Of a stretch of DNA of 64,000 nt, positions 8,182-18,480 are shown piece by piece. A model generated the notes under the pieces. It did not search any database and was not told where the DNA came from. It saw nothing but the letters and a program-made list of their open reading frames with translations. The stretch comes from Pseudomonadota bacterium (lineage in GTDB: Bacteria; Pseudomonadota; Alphaproteobacteria; Puniceispirillales; Marisalimonadaceae). The stretch spans positions 1 to 64,000 of the forward strand of contig JAOESH010000006.1 in NCBI GenBank assembly GCA_028382005.1, read 5' to 3'. Made by a program: the position numbers and the translations under genes. The first letter of the stretch is position 1. Every line of letters starts with the position of its first letter.

Positions 8182-9093
8182 ATGAATAAAGACAATTCCA
8201 ATATTAAAATCCTACTTCTGGGATCTTTTTATGCATCTCTATCTGCAATCCTAGGTGGCTCTACTTTTGTTTTTACTAGATATGTGGTTGATAGTATTGA
8301 TCCATTTACACTCAGCTTTGTAAGATATGGCCTCACGGGACTTATATTATTTTTAATAACCATATCTACTTTTATAAAGAAAAAATTCGATAAAACTGAT
8401 CTTCTTCCAATGAGTGTTTTAGGGTTATCTATGATTACTCTATTTCCAAATTTTATGGCGCTGGGTCTAGAGTATACTACTGCCGCAAGAGCTGGATTAC
8501 TTTATGCGACAATGCCCTTATGTACAATTATAATAGCATACCTTTTCAAGGTTGAAAAAATTACAATTAATAAATCTCTAGCGGTTTTAATTGCAATAGC
8601 GGGAATTACATTTTGTATGTCAGAAAAGGTTGATAGTGATTTTAATCAAACATTAAAAGGTGATTTTCTGATGATGATAGGTGTATTAGCAGCTTCATGT
8701 TTTACAGTATTTTCAGGAAAGTATCTAAAAAAATATGGAACTATCCCTGTAATGATATACGTAATTTTCATTGGAACATTAATAAATTTTTCATTATCAA
8801 TAAGTTTTGGTTCTATTTATGAAAGTTTTTATCAAATAAATGAATTTGAACTTGCTGCCTTAGGAATGTTAATTATTCCAGGGGGGGTACTTATGATGTA
8901 TTGTTGGGGAAAGGCATTACAAATAATATCTCCAACACAAGCAGCTATTTCTCTTGGGTTTAACCCGCTTTCAGCTATTTTACTTGGGTCGATAATATTA
9001 AATGAACAAATTACGTTTAGGTTAATTATTGGCTTTATATCGATAATAATCGCAATTATATTAGTAAATTGGAAAGCAAAAAAGAAAAATTAA
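8182..9093 (+). CDS. EamA/DMT-family inner-membrane transporter
   Basis: A 303-residue protein with about ten hydrophobic segments arranged as two EamA repeats (about residues 10-140 and 157-295), the drug/metabolite transporter fold. The first helix carries the usual GGSTFVFTRYVVD motif and the second repeat begins DFLMMIGVLAASCFTVFSGK. Family members export amino acids, nucleosides or other metabolites; the substrate is unknown. A modest ribosome site (AGAAGAAATT) precedes the ATG. It is convergent with gatB (5-base gap). Confidence 0.88.
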   Translation: MNKDNSNIKILLLGSFYASLSAILGGSTFVFTRYVVDSIDPFTLSFVRYGLTGLILFLITISTFIKKKFDKTDLLPMSVLGLSMITLFPNFMALGLEYTTAARAGLLYATMPLCTIIIAYLFKVEKITINKSLAVLIAIAGITFCMSEKVDSDFNQTLKGDFLMMIGVLAASCFTVFSGKYLKKYGTIPVMIYVIFIGTLINFSLSISFGSIYESFYQINEFELAALGMLIIPGGVLMMYCWGKALQIISPTQAAISLGFNPLSAILLGSIILNEQITFRLIIGFISIIIAIILVNWKAKKKN

Positions 9094-9097
9094 TATA

Positions 9098-10570
9098 TTA
9101 CTTTAATTTTTCTTTTAGTATTTTATTAACTAATCCTGGATTAGCTTTTCCTTGAGATATTTTCATTACCTGACCAACAAAAAATCCAAAAAGTTTGTCT
9201 TTGCCACTTAAGTAATCTTTTACCTTATCCTGGTTGTCAGCAATTACTTTTTCTATCAGTTTAAGTATTTCTTTATCATCTGAAACTTGTTCTAAGCCTT
9301 TTTCTTCAACAATATCAGAAGGTTTTTTTCTACTAATCATCATTTCAGCAAAAACATCTTTAGCTATTTTTCCTGATATAGTCCCTTTAGTAATTAAACT
9401 TATTAATTCACGTAGGGTTTCCGGAGAGATTGGGCTGTCCGATAGCAGCAAATTCTCTTTCTTAAGGGCTCCGAAAAGTTCTGATATCATCCAGTTTGCC
9501 GTTAACTTTCCATCTCCACCAGTTGCTGCTTGTTCATAGAAAGCAACAAAATCTTTTTCTTCTACAAGTATAGAAGCATCGTAAGGAGTTATTCCATATT
9601 CATTTACTAATCTTTTTTTCACAAAATCTGGGAGTTCAGGTAACTGATCTTTAATACCTTGAACAAAACTATCAGTAAACTCTAAAGGCAAAAGATCTGG
9701 ATCTGGAAAATATCTATAATCGTGAGCATCTTCTTTACTTCTCATAGATCTAGTTTCTCCAGAGGACGTATCAAAAAGTCTTGTTTCTTGATTAATTTCT
9801 CCTCCTGCTTCAAGTATTTCAACTTGTCTTTCAGCCTCTGCTTGAATAGCTTGATTAATAAATCTTATTGAATTTAAATTTTTTATTTCGCATCTGGTAC
9901 CAAATTCTTCACCGGCTTTCCTAACTGAAACATTACAATCAGCTCTTAGCGAACCTTCTTCCATATTACCATCACATGAACCAACATATCTTAATATAGA
10001 TCTTATTTTTTTTACGTATGCACCAGCTTCCTTAGGAGATCTTATATCCGGCTTAGATACAATTTCCATTAATGCAACCCCAGTTCGATTTAAATCAATA
10101 TAAGATTTAGTGGGATGTTGATCGTGCAAAGATTTACCTGCATCTTGTTCAAGATGTAATCGTTCTATACCTATTGTTGTTTGATTATTATCATCTACAT
10201 CAATAGTGATTTCTCCTTCTCCAACTATAGGTTGGGTAAATTGACTTATTTGATAACCTTGAGGTAGGTCAGCATAAAAATAATTTTTCCTATCAAATAC
10301 AGAAATGTTATTTATCTGAGCATTTAACGCTAATCCTGTTTTGACAGCCTGTTCTACGCAATATTCATTAATTACTGGTAACATGCCCGGCATTGCTGCA
10401 TCGACAAGAGAAACATTAGAATTTGCCTGAGCTCCAAAAGTAGCGGAGGCTCCAGAAAATAACTTTGATTTACTTGAAACTTGAGCGTGTATCTCTAAAC
10501 CAATTACCATTTCCCAAATACCAGTTTCACCTTGAATATGGCCAGGTTTTAATTTTAAATTTTCATTCAT
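9098..10570 (-). CDS. gatB: Asp-tRNA(Asn)/Glu-tRNA(Gln) amidotransferase subunit B
   Basis: tRNA-binding and kinase/transamidase subunit of GatCAB, which makes Gln-tRNA(Gln) and/or Asn-tRNA(Asn) from mischarged precursors. The 490 residues begin with the GLEIHAQ motif (about residue 24) and include the signatures [29 protein letters not shown] and [14 protein letters not shown], followed by the C-terminal helical GatB/YqeY tail domain ending in [11 protein letters not shown]. Full length. Its ATG overlaps the gatA stop by four bases (ATGA), indicating translational coupling in gatC-gatA-gatB. Confidence 0.98.
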   Translation of the reverse strand: MNENLKLKPGHIQGETGIWEMVIGLEIHAQVSSKSKLFSGASATFGAQANSNVSLVDAAMPGMLPVINEYCVEQAVKTGLALNAQINNISVFDRKNYFYADLPQGYQISQFTQPIVGEGEITIDVDDNNQTTIGIERLHLEQDAGKSLHDQHPTKSYIDLNRTGVALMEIVSKPDIRSPKEAGAYVKKIRSILRYVGSCDGNMEEGSLRADCNVSVRKAGEEFGTRCEIKNLNSIRFINQAIQAEAERQVEILEAGGEINQETRLFDTSSGETRSMRSKEDAHDYRYFPDPDLLPLEFTDSFVQGIKDQLPELPDFVKKRLVNEYGITPYDASILVEEKDFVAFYEQAATGGDGKLTANWMISELFGALKKENLLLSDSPISPETLRELISLITKGTISGKIAKDVFAEMMISRKKPSDIVEEKGLEQVSDDKEILKLIEKVIADNQDKVKDYLSGKDKLFGFFVGQVMKISQGKANPGLVNKILKEKLK

Positions 10571-12030
10571 TTGGCTGCTCCATCAGCAATGAAATTAAAG
10601 TTTGCAGATTTTTCCAACACATGAGCAGTACTAATTAAACCTGCTTCATCAAATGCGTTAGCAATAAGTTGTATTCCAATTGGAAGACCCGATTGATCCA
10701 AACCAACGGGTAATGATATTCCAGGAAGACCTGCCAGGCTTGCTGGGACTGTAAAAATATCATTCAAATACATAGTCAATGGATCTTGCTTTTTACCTAA
10801 TTCAAATGCAGTTGTCGGAGTTGATGGCGTAAGTATAAAGTCAACTTTTTTAAAACCATTTTCAAAATCTTCTTTTATTAACCTTCTTACTTTTTGAGCC
10901 TTGAGATAATACGCATCATAATAACCAGAAGATAAGACATAAGTTCCAATCATTATTCTTCTCTTCACTTCGTCTCCAAAACCTTCTCCACGCGTTATTT
11001 CATACATTTTGTCCAAACTTGAAGCTTCTTTTCTTTCACCAAATCTTACACCATCATATCTTGCCAAGTTACTTGAGGCTTCTGCAGGAGCTATTATGTA
11101 ATAAACAGGAAGAGCATACTTGGTATGAGGCAATGAAACTGGTACGATTTCTGAGCCTGCTTCTTTAAGCCAATCAATTGATTTTTGGTAAAATTTGACA
11201 ATATCGTCAGAAATTCCATCTTGTGTGTATTCTTTAGGAATTCCAATTTTTTTTCCTTTTATGCTATTCCCCAAATAACTCATCAGATCAGGCATAGCTA
11301 AATTAGCAGATGTTGAGTCTTTTTTGTCATAACTAGCCATAGAGTTAAGCATAAGTGCAGCATCACTAACTGTTCTAGTCAAAGGTCCTGCTTGGTCCAA
11401 AGAAGAGGAAAAAGCTACTATTCCCCACCTAGAACATCTGCCATAAGTAGGTTTTAAACCGGTAATTCCACAAAAAGCAGCTGGTTGCCTAATTGATCCT
11501 CCAGTGTCCGTTCCTGTTGCGGCTAACGCTGATCTTGCCGCCACTGCTGCAGCAGAGCCACCAGATGAACCACCTGGAGACATCTTCTTAATTTTTAACC
11601 ATGGATTAATAACATTTCCTTTTGCAGCAGTCTCGTTACTTGAACCCATTGCAAACTCGTCACATGATAACTTGCCTAACATAACAGCACCGTCATTCCA
11701 AAGGTTTTGGGTTACAGTACTTTCATAAGTAGGATAAAAGTTATCAAGTATTTTTGAAGATGCTGTGGTTTTTATATCCTTAGTGCAAAACATATCCTTT
11801 ATGCCTATGGGAAGCCCTTCAAGAGGTCTAAATTTACCCTTAGAAATATTTTCATCAGATGCTTTTGCCATTTCTAATGCTTTATCTTTAACTAGTTCTA
11901 AGTAAGCGCCTAAAGACGAGGTATTTTCTATTGCCTCTATATAAGCATTAGTAATCTCAACTGAAGAAATTTCTTTTGCCTTAATAGCTTTAGATGCTCC
12001 TAGCAAGTCATATTTTAATAAATCAGACAT
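10567..12030 (-). CDS. gatA: Asp-tRNA(Asn)/Glu-tRNA(Gln) amidotransferase subunit A
   Basis: Glutaminase subunit of GatCAB, an amidase-signature enzyme releasing ammonia from glutamine. The Ser-cisSer-Lys triad is visible: K78 in GIKDM, S155 in [12 protein letters not shown] and S179 in [12 protein letters not shown], close to the positions in characterised GatA. At 487 residues it is full length. It overlaps gatC by one base at its start and gatB by four bases at its end. Confidence 0.98.
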   Translation of the reverse strand: MSDLLKYDLLGASKAIKAKEISSVEITNAYIEAIENTSSLGAYLELVKDKALEMAKASDENISKGKFRPLEGLPIGIKDMFCTKDIKTTASSKILDNFYPTYESTVTQNLWNDGAVMLGKLSCDEFAMGSSNETAAKGNVINPWLKIKKMSPGGSSGGSAAAVAARSALAATGTDTGGSIRQPAAFCGITGLKPTYGRCSRWGIVAFSSSLDQAGPLTRTVSDAALMLNSMASYDKKDSTSANLAMPDLMSYLGNSIKGKKIGIPKEYTQDGISDDIVKFYQKSIDWLKEAGSEIVPVSLPHTKYALPVYYIIAPAEASSNLARYDGVRFGERKEASSLDKMYEITRGEGFGDEVKRRIMIGTYVLSSGYYDAYYLKAQKVRRLIKEDFENGFKKVDFILTPSTPTTAFELGKKQDPLTMYLNDIFTVPASLAGLPGISLPVGLDQSGLPIGIQLIANAFDEAGLISTAHVLEKSANFNFIADGAAK

Positions 12031-12332
12031 TAATCAATAACCTTAGGAACTACAAAAAAACCACTAGAGCTTTCGGGAGCATTTTTTAAAACTAAGTTTT
12101 CTATATTCCCGTCAGTAACTATGTCACTTCTAAGAGGTAATTTATGACCAGTAACTGATGCTAAAGGTTCAACATTAGACGTGTCAACCTCATCTAAATT
12201 AGCCACAAACCCTAAGATATTATTTAAGTCGTTGGCAAGGCTTTGTTTACTATTTTCAGGAATATCTAAACGAGATAATCTTGCTATTTTATTTACAGTT
12301 GGAATATCAACAATCGATTTTTTGTTGGACAT
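12030..12332 (-). CDS. gatC: Asp-tRNA(Asn)/Glu-tRNA(Gln) amidotransferase subunit C
   Basis: Small belt subunit that holds GatA and GatB together. The ATG at 12332 gives the usual 100 residues beginning [20 protein letters not shown], with the typical [18 protein letters not shown] motif in the middle. The frame is open further upstream but that part overlaps the divergent ruvX leader. It is the first gene of the gatCAB operon; the 61 bases to ruvX must hold divergent promoters. Confidence 0.95.
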   Translation of the reverse strand: MSNKKSIVDIPTVNKIARLSRLDIPENSKQSLANDLNNILGFVANLDEVDTSNVEPLASVTGHKLPLRSDIVTDGNIENLVLKNAPESSSGFFVVPKVID

Positions 12333-12393
12333 TTTTATTATTTCATCCCATTGATTGATTTTAAATATATTAGAAAGTCTGTTAGCATCAATT

Positions 12394-12861
12394 ATGCCTA
12401 TCTTCAAGCCTGATGATTTTTTGTTGAACATTTTACCTAAAAAAAGAGTCTTAGGGATAGATCCTGGTACAAAAACTCTAGGAATTGCAGTTAGCAATTC
12501 TGACTTAACCGTAGCCTCCCCTATTTTTACAATTCAAAGAAAAAAATTAAAATCTGATTTAAACCAACTTATTGAAATTTTTAAAGAATATAATATTGCA
12601 GGAATTATAATAGGTTGGCCTTTAAATATGGATGGAAGTATTGGGCCACGATGCGATTCCGTCCGAGATTTTATAAAAAGCTTATTAGAAGTTATTGATA
12701 TTCCAATTCTACTTCAAGACGAACGAATGTCTACTATGGCCATAGAAAAACCTATGATCAAAGCAGACCTTACTAGAAAAAAAAGAAGCTCCAGAACAGA
12801 TCAACTTGCTGCTTGCTGGATATTACAAACTGCACTAGACGGATTACCAAAAAGAATGTAG
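12394..12861 (+). CDS. ruvX: Putative pre-16S rRNA nuclease / YqgF-RuvX family
   Basis: RNase-H-fold protein of the YqgF/RuvX family implicated in 16S rRNA 5'-end processing. The start at 12394 gives 155 residues beginning MPIFKPDDFLLN, the usual N-terminal segment of alphaproteobacterial members, before the catalytic strand RVLGIDPGTKTLGIAVS. The DERMSTMAIE and DQLAACWIL motifs supply the other acidic residues. An in-frame ATG at 12355 would add 13 residues without family support. It opens the ruvX-pyrB-pyrC'-plsY run and is divergent from gatC. Confidence 0.93.
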   Translation: MPIFKPDDFLLNILPKKRVLGIDPGTKTLGIAVSNSDLTVASPIFTIQRKKLKSDLNQLIEIFKEYNIAGIIIGWPLNMDGSIGPRCDSVRDFIKSLLEVIDIPILLQDERMSTMAIEKPMIKADLTRKKRSSRTDQLAACWILQTALDGLPKRM

Positions 12862-12874
12862 TAAAGTATTTTAG

Positions 12875-13861
12875 ATGAATAAAATATTTAAAAATAAAGA
12901 CGATAAAATTTCCTCTCCAGTTAATCTATTATCTTCACATTTATTAGCTATAGAAGGTATGCAAAAATCCGAGATTGAGAGCTTACTTGATAGAGCTAAC
13001 TACTTTGCTAATCTAGATAGACATAGTGATACAAAAAAACTATCAGGTTATGTTGTTCTAAATGTTTTTTTTGAGAACTCCACTCGTACAAGAGTATCAT
13101 TTGAACTTGCAGCCAGAAGACTTGGTGCAGAAGTTATAAATATATCCTTAATTAACTCATCAATAAAAAAAGGAGAGAGCCTTCTTGATACTGCAAGTAC
13201 CTTAAATGCAATGCGACCAGACTTATTGATAGTAAGACATCCTCATAGTGGTGCCCCACGTTTGTTTGCTGACTACTTAAATTGTAGCATCATTAATGCC
13301 GGTGATGGAAGACATGAACATCCTACACAAGCATTATTGGATGCTTTAACTATCCAAAGAAGAATTGGGCATTTAGAAGGGTTAAAAATAAGTATTTGTG
13401 GAGATATAGCAAACAGTAGAGTGGCTCGTTCAAATATACATCTTTTGAATATAATGGGAGCAGAAGTTAGGTGCGTAGCTCCATCAACTTTAATGCCCTT
13501 AAACTTAGAAAAGTTAGGAGTTAAGTGTTTTAATGACATGCGAGAAGGTGTTAAGGACGCTGATGTGGTAATGTTATTAAGACTTCAAAATGAGCGTATG
13601 TCTGGGACTGAAAATCCTTCTGAACGAGAGTATTTTAAATTTTTTGGTCTTGATGAAGCTAAGTTGTCACTAGCAAGCTCTAATGCTGTAATAATGCACC
13701 CTGGCCCTATGAATAGAGGAGTTGAAATTGCGTCCGCGTTAGCTGATGATACAAATAGAAGTTTAATTAAAACTCAAGTTGAAATGGGAGTTGCAGTTAG
13801 AATGTCTATTATTGAAGCTCTAATTCATACTAAAACTAACGATTTAAAAGAGCAAAAATGA
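12875..13861 (+). CDS. pyrB: Aspartate carbamoyltransferase catalytic subunit
   Basis: Carbamoyl phosphate plus aspartate gives carbamoyl aspartate, the committed step of pyrimidine synthesis. The 328 residues carry the carbamoyl-phosphate motif STRTR (69-73), HPTQALLD (149-156), and the C-terminal HPGPMNRG loop. No pyrI regulatory gene is present. Instead the start of a dihydroorotase-like gene overlaps its stop (ATGA at 13858-13861), fitting the class A ATCases that form a complex with a DHOase-like partner. Confidence 0.97.
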   Translation: MNKIFKNKDDKISSPVNLLSSHLLAIEGMQKSEIESLLDRANYFANLDRHSDTKKLSGYVVLNVFFENSTRTRVSFELAARRLGAEVINISLINSSIKKGESLLDTASTLNAMRPDLLIVRHPHSGAPRLFADYLNCSIINAGDGRHEHPTQALLDALTIQRRIGHLEGLKISICGDIANSRVARSNIHLLNIMGAEVRCVAPSTLMPLNLEKLGVKCFNDMREGVKDADVVMLLRLQNERMSGTENPSEREYFKFFGLDEAKLSLASSNAVIMHPGPMNRGVEIASALADDTNRSLIKTQVEMGVAVRMSIIEALIHTKTNDLKEQK

Positions 13862-15189
13862 CATATACAATCTTTAAGTCTATAAATGTTCTAAATCCAG
13901 CAACAAATTTTAATGAAAAATCAAATGTTGTCATTAGGAATAACAAAATAATTTCAATTTCAAAAAAATTTAATAGCGAAACTATTACGGGAAATAACCC
14001 AATAACTATTTATGATTGTAAAGGGTTAACTATGTCACCTGGACTAATGGATATGCGTGTTAACATTGGAAAGACTGAAAACTTAGAAATTACACAAAAA
14101 ATTGCTCTGAAAAATGGAATAACTTCAATAGTTATTCTTCCTAATCAAACTCCTAAACTTAATAATCCCTCTATTATAGACCATATTCACAGACAATCAG
14201 AAAATATTATTTTACCTCGAGTTAATGCTTATGGTGCTGCCACAAAAGATGATGCAGGTTTAGAAATGAGTGAACTTGGTTTAATGTCAGAGATGGGCGC
14301 TGTTGGTTTTACTAATGGAAATAAGAGTATAAGAAATAGTTTAGTGATGAGACGCCTAATGAGTTATTCAAAAATGATAAATCGTCCTATTATTCAACAT
14401 GCAGAAGATGAAGATTTGTCTGGAATAAGCCAAGCTTCAACAACTTCTATAAGAGGTGAAATGAATGAAGGAGAAATTTCAACCCGTCTCGGTTTAATTG
14501 GAATACCTTCTTGTGCAGAAGTAATTATTGTTGAACGAGACATAAGATTAGCTGAATTAACCGGTGTTCACTATCACGTAGCTCATGTATCAACAAGAGA
14601 AGCTATAAATGTAATTCGACGAGCTAAAAAAAAGGGAATAAGGATCACTTGCGATACAGCTCCACCATATTTTTTGTTAAATGAAAACGCATTGTTGAAC
14701 TATGATACCTCATTCAAAATTTCACCTCCTTTAAGGACAGAAGATGATAGGATCGCCGTCATAGAAGGAATACAAGATGGAACAATTGACGTAATAGCAT
14801 CTGATCATAGAGCTAGATCAAAAGACACAAAAATTCAACCATTCTCTGCTGCTTCAATCGGAGCCGCAGGAATTGAAACTTTATTTTTACTTACATTGGA
14901 ATTAGTTCATAAAAGATTAATAGATTTAAAAAAAGCAATTTCTTTAATTTCATTTAATCCTTCTAAGGTCTTGAAAATAAAAGAGCCTACTCTTGAACAA
15001 AATGAAGACGCTACTTTTATCATTTTTGATGACAGTGTAAATAATACAATTAATCAAAAAGATTTAATGTTTAGCCCAACTCCATTTGATGGAAGAAATG
15101 TAAAAGGTAAGATTTTAGCTACTTTTATTCAAGGAAATGCCTCCCATGTTGATCCAATACTAAAACAAAGGCTATTAAATGAATTTTGA
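13858..15189 (+). CDS. pyrX: Dihydroorotase-like protein, probably non-catalytic PyrC' (PyrX)
   Basis: Amidohydrolase-fold paralogue of dihydroorotase, 443 residues. In active enzymes the first strand ends PGLxDxHxH; here it reads PGLMDMRVN (61-69), so both metal-binding histidines are replaced by R67 and N69. The position normally occupied by a metal-ligand aspartate is N153 (GFTNGN). Later ligands H181 (QHAED), HVST and SDH remain. Such inactive DHOase homologues are known from Pseudomonas and are common in alphaproteobacteria, where they support assembly of the ATCase catalytic trimers. A true pyrC should exist elsewhere. It is translationally coupled to pyrB and overlaps plsY by 11 bases. 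Confidence 0.9.
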   Translation: MTYTIFKSINVLNPATNFNEKSNVVIRNNKIISISKKFNSETITGNNPITIYDCKGLTMSPGLMDMRVNIGKTENLEITQKIALKNGITSIVILPNQTPKLNNPSIIDHIHRQSENIILPRVNAYGAATKDDAGLEMSELGLMSEMGAVGFTNGNKSIRNSLVMRRLMSYSKMINRPIIQHAEDEDLSGISQASTTSIRGEMNEGEISTRLGLIGIPSCAEVIIVERDIRLAELTGVHYHVAHVSTREAINVIRRAKKKGIRITCDTAPPYFLLNENALLNYDTSFKISPPLRTEDDRIAVIEGIQDGTIDVIASDHRARSKDTKIQPFSAASIGAAGIETLFLLTLELVHKRLIDLKKAISLISFNPSKVLKIKEPTLEQNEDATFIIFDDSVNNTINQKDLMFSPTPFDGRNVKGKILATFIQGNASHVDPILKQRLLNEF

Positions 15190-15808
15190 TTCTAACTACT
15201 TATTAATTTTATTATTTTTCTCTTTTATGGGTTATTTAATTGGCTCTGTTCCTTTTGGATTAGTCTTAACCAAAATGTCAGGGTTAGGAGATATTAGAAA
15301 TATAGGAAGTGGAAATATAGGCGCAACAAATGTTTTAAGAACAGGTAATAAAAAAATAGCTTTTTTGACATTAATTTTAGATGGAAGCAAGGGAGCTTTA
15401 GCGTTGTTTCTTTTAACATCTATATTAACTAAAACGTCTATTTTGAGCTTGTATAATTATGAGTTAATTATCAGTGTAGTTGCAATATCATCTATTCTAG
15501 GACATTGTTTTCCAATTTGGTTGAATTTTAAAGGTGGCAAAGGTGTAGCGACAGGATTTGGTACTATATTATTTCTCAACTTAATAGTTGGAATTATAGC
15601 TCTTATAATATGGGTTTTAATAGCAAAATTATTTAAAATTAGCTCTATGTCAGCATTAATTTCTTACTTTCTAATACCTTTTTTAATGGTTTTTAACTCA
15701 GCTGAAAATTATTTTATTATTACTTCTATATTTATTTCATTGATCTGTTGGTTTCAACATAGAGAGAATATTAAGAGATTATTGAATAGAAAAGAGCCTA
15801 AAATTTAG
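15179..15808 (+). CDS. plsY: Acyl-phosphate:glycerol-3-phosphate acyltransferase
   Basis: Membrane acyltransferase for the first step of phospholipid synthesis, using acyl phosphate made by PlsX. The 209 residues include the three family motifs: GSVPFGL (about 21-27), the glycine/serine-rich GSGNIGATNVLRTGNK with the following DGSKG, and a GHCFPIWLNFKGGKGVATG segment. Five hydrophobic helices are present. Its start overlaps the end of the pyrC' gene. In many alphaproteobacteria dprA follows here; in this window topA does. Confidence 0.96.
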   Translation: MNFDSNYLLILLFFSFMGYLIGSVPFGLVLTKMSGLGDIRNIGSGNIGATNVLRTGNKKIAFLTLILDGSKGALALFLLTSILTKTSILSLYNYELIISVVAISSILGHCFPIWLNFKGGKGVATGFGTILFLNLIVGIIALIIWVLIAKLFKISSMSALISYFLIPFLMVFNSAENYFIITSIFISLICWFQHRENIKRLLNRKEPKI

Positions 15809-15913
15809 AAAAATTATTATTGTTTTTTAATCAAAGTAATGTTATCTGCAAATATATAACACATGAATATTACTATTTTATTACTTTTTAAATTAATCTA
15901 GGACCTGAAACAA

Positions 15914-18451
15914 ATGAAGTTAGTAATAGTTGAATCTCCAGCAAAAGCTCAAACTATTAATAAATATCTTGGAAATGATTATAAAGTAATTGCCTCAGTT
16001 GGCCACGTAAGAGATTTACCATCTAAAGATGGCGCAGTTCTTCCTGAAGATGATTTTAAAATGTCTTGGGAAATGCACAAAGATAAGGAAAAAGTTGTAA
16101 AAGAAATTATCAGTGAATTAAAAGCTGCTGACACTCTTATTTTAGCAACGGACCCTGATAGAGAAGGTGAAGCTATTAGCTGGCATCTGAAAGAAATTCT
16201 AAATAGTAAAAAAACAATACAAGATAAACCAGTTCAACGAGTAGTTTTTAATGAAATTACCAAAAATGCTGTTTTAGAGGCTATGAAAAATCCTAGAGAA
16301 ATAAATAACGAATTAGTAGATGCATACTTAGCAAGAAGAGCATTAGATCACCTTATAGGTTTTTCTATATCACCAATATTATGGAGAAAACTTCCTGGCT
16401 CCAAATCCGCAGGTAGAGTTCAATCAGTAGCATTAAAGCTTATATGCGAAAGAGAAATTGAAATTGAAAAGTTTAATATTGAGGAATATTGGTCAATTTC
16501 ATCTGTCTTTGCAAAAAATAATAAAGAAGACTTTCCTGCAAGGCTTTTTTTTATTAACAATCAAAAGCTTGCAAAAATGGATATTAAAAATGAAAAAGAA
16601 GCTGATTTAGCACTTGACCAGATTAACAAATCAACTTTTCATATTTCAAAAATTGAAAAGAAAAGAGTTAAAAGAAATCCTTTAGCTCCCTTTACAACCT
16701 CAACTCTCCAACAGGATGCATCCAATAAACTAGGCTTTGGCGCTTCAAGAACTATGAGAATTGCCCAAAAGTTATATGAAGGATTAAATATTGGTTCTGA
16801 AACAACTGGATTGATAACTTATATGAGAACTGACGGGGTTCAATTAAGTTCGCAAGCTGTTCAAGAATTAAGAGAAGAAATTTCAGACCGTCACGGAAAG
16901 TCGTATATTCCAGATAATCCAAGAGTATATAAATCTAAAGCTGCAAATGCTCAGGAAGCTCATGAAGCAATAAGACCAACAGATATTTCACGGGATCCTG
17001 AAAGGATATCCGGTTATTTGGATGCAGAGCAATTAAAACTTTACGATTTAATTTGGAAAAGAACTATTTCAAGTCAGATGCAATCGGCAGAATTAGATGA
17101 AACTTCAGCCGACATTTCAAGTAAAGATGGTAGTATTATGTTTAGAGCCAATGGCTCACAAGTTTTTTTTCCTGGATTTTTTGTTTATAGAGATAAAGAA
17201 GATGATCGGTTATTACCTGACATGAATGAAAAAGAAAGTGTTGATTTAAGTAAAGTTGAAAGCGATCAACATTTTACGCAACCTCCCCCAAGATATACTG
17301 ATGCAAGTCTAATTAAAAAAATGGAAGAATTAGGTATTGGTAGACCATCAACTTATGCTTCAATATTACAAGTTCTAATAAATAGAAACTATGTAGAAAA
17401 AGAAAAAGGCAAACATATTCCCCAAGAGAGAGGCAGGATACTTACAGCTTTTTTAAATAATTTCTTTGGAAAATATATTGAATACGATTTCACAGCCGAA
17501 TTAGAAAAAAAGCTAGACACCGTCTCTGATGGAAAATTAAATTATAAAAAATTATTAGAAGAATTCTGGAACAGTTTTAAGCCTCACTTAGACAAAATGT
17601 CTAACCTCGAAAGAGATAAAATATTAGAAGCTTTAGAAAATGAACTTACTGATTTATTTTTTCCGAAAGATGATAATCAAGATAATGGACAGCCAAATAA
17701 AAAGTGTCCAACATGTTCTAATGGTAATTTGGGCTTAGAGTTAGGCAAATATGGTGCCTTCATAGGATGCTCAAATTATCCAGAATGTAAATTTACCAAG
17801 CAAATTGCCAATAATCAAAATGGTGATGACAATGATGCCAATAATACTTTTATGCCTGAAAATAACGGACTGCTTGGGGCAGACCCTGAAACTGGATTAA
17901 ATGTTTTAATTAAAAAAGGTCCTTATGGTATCTACATCCAACTAGGTGAAGAAAAAAAACCAAAACGCACTAGCATTCCAAAACTTGTAGAAGCAAAAAC
18001 AGTTGATTTAAACAAAGCTTTAGCTTTTCTCTCATTACCAAGATTAATTGGTAAACATCCAGAAACTGAGCAAGACATTTTTTCAGGCATAGGTAGATAT
18101 GGCCCTTATTTAAAATATGATATAAATTTTATAAGTATTCCTGCTGACGAAACAGTAATTAACATAGGTTTAAACCATGCTGTAGTGATGATTGGAGAAA
18201 ATAGTGACAAACTCGGGAGAGTCCTCGGCGATCATCCTGATGGTAATGGAAAAGTGTTGGCAAAATCAGGAAGGTTTGGACCTTATGTAGAGTACAATAA
18301 GATCAGAGCCACCTTACCTAAGTCGTTTACGTTAGAAGAAATTAACTTAGAACAAGCTATTGAATTAATTGTTGCAAAGGCTGCAAAACCTCCAAGATTT
18401 ACAAAGAAGCCTTTGAAGAAAACTACAAAGAAAACCACAAAGAAAAAATGA
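15914..18451 (+). CDS. topA: DNA topoisomerase I (type IA)
   Basis: Relaxes negative supercoils. The 845 residues show an N-terminal TOPRIM domain (VESPAKAQTINKYLG, ATDPDREGEAISWH), the catalytic tyrosine Y303 in LITYMRTDG, and one C4 zinc finger starting at C598 (CPTC ... CSNYPEC). Two or three C-terminal topoisomerase repeats with KKGPYGIYIQLG and KSGRFGPYVEYN motifs follow, then a lysine-rich tail. Full length. A roughly 100-base AT-rich gap separates it from plsY; the upstream AGGA at 15900-15903 is about 10 bases from the ATG. Confidence 0.97.
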   Translation: MKLVIVESPAKAQTINKYLGNDYKVIASVGHVRDLPSKDGAVLPEDDFKMSWEMHKDKEKVVKEIISELKAADTLILATDPDREGEAISWHLKEILNSKKTIQDKPVQRVVFNEITKNAVLEAMKNPREINNELVDAYLARRALDHLIGFSISPILWRKLPGSKSAGRVQSVALKLICEREIEIEKFNIEEYWSISSVFAKNNKEDFPARLFFINNQKLAKMDIKNEKEADLALDQINKSTFHISKIEKKRVKRNPLAPFTTSTLQQDASNKLGFGASRTMRIAQKLYEGLNIGSETTGLITYMRTDGVQLSSQAVQELREEISDRHGKSYIPDNPRVYKSKAANAQEAHEAIRPTDISRDPERISGYLDAEQLKLYDLIWKRTISSQMQSAELDETSADISSKDGSIMFRANGSQVFFPGFFVYRDKEDDRLLPDMNEKESVDLSKVESDQHFTQPPPRYTDASLIKKMEELGIGRPSTYASILQVLINRNYVEKEKGKHIPQERGRILTAFLNNFFGKYIEYDFTAELEKKLDTVSDGKLNYKKLLEEFWNSFKPHLDKMSNLERDKILEALENELTDLFFPKDDNQDNGQPNKKCPTCSNGNLGLELGKYGAFIGCSNYPECKFTKQIANNQNGDDNDANNTFMPENNGLLGADPETGLNVLIKKGPYGIYIQLGEEKKPKRTSIPKLVEAKTVDLNKALAFLSLPRLIGKHPETEQDIFSGIGRYGPYLKYDINFISIPADETVINIGLNHAVVMIGENSDKLGRVLGDHPDGNGKVLAKSGRFGPYVEYNKIRATLPKSFTLEEINLEQAIELIVAKAAKPPRFTKKPLKKTTKKTTKKK

Positions 18452-18480
18452 TTTATGGTTAAAAGTAAACTTCATCAAAT

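Noticed and set aside
12333-12497. Longer gatC start overlapping ruvX
   Set aside because: Adds 55 residues that are antisense to the conserved N terminus of RuvX; the ATG at 12332 gives the standard 100-residue protein.
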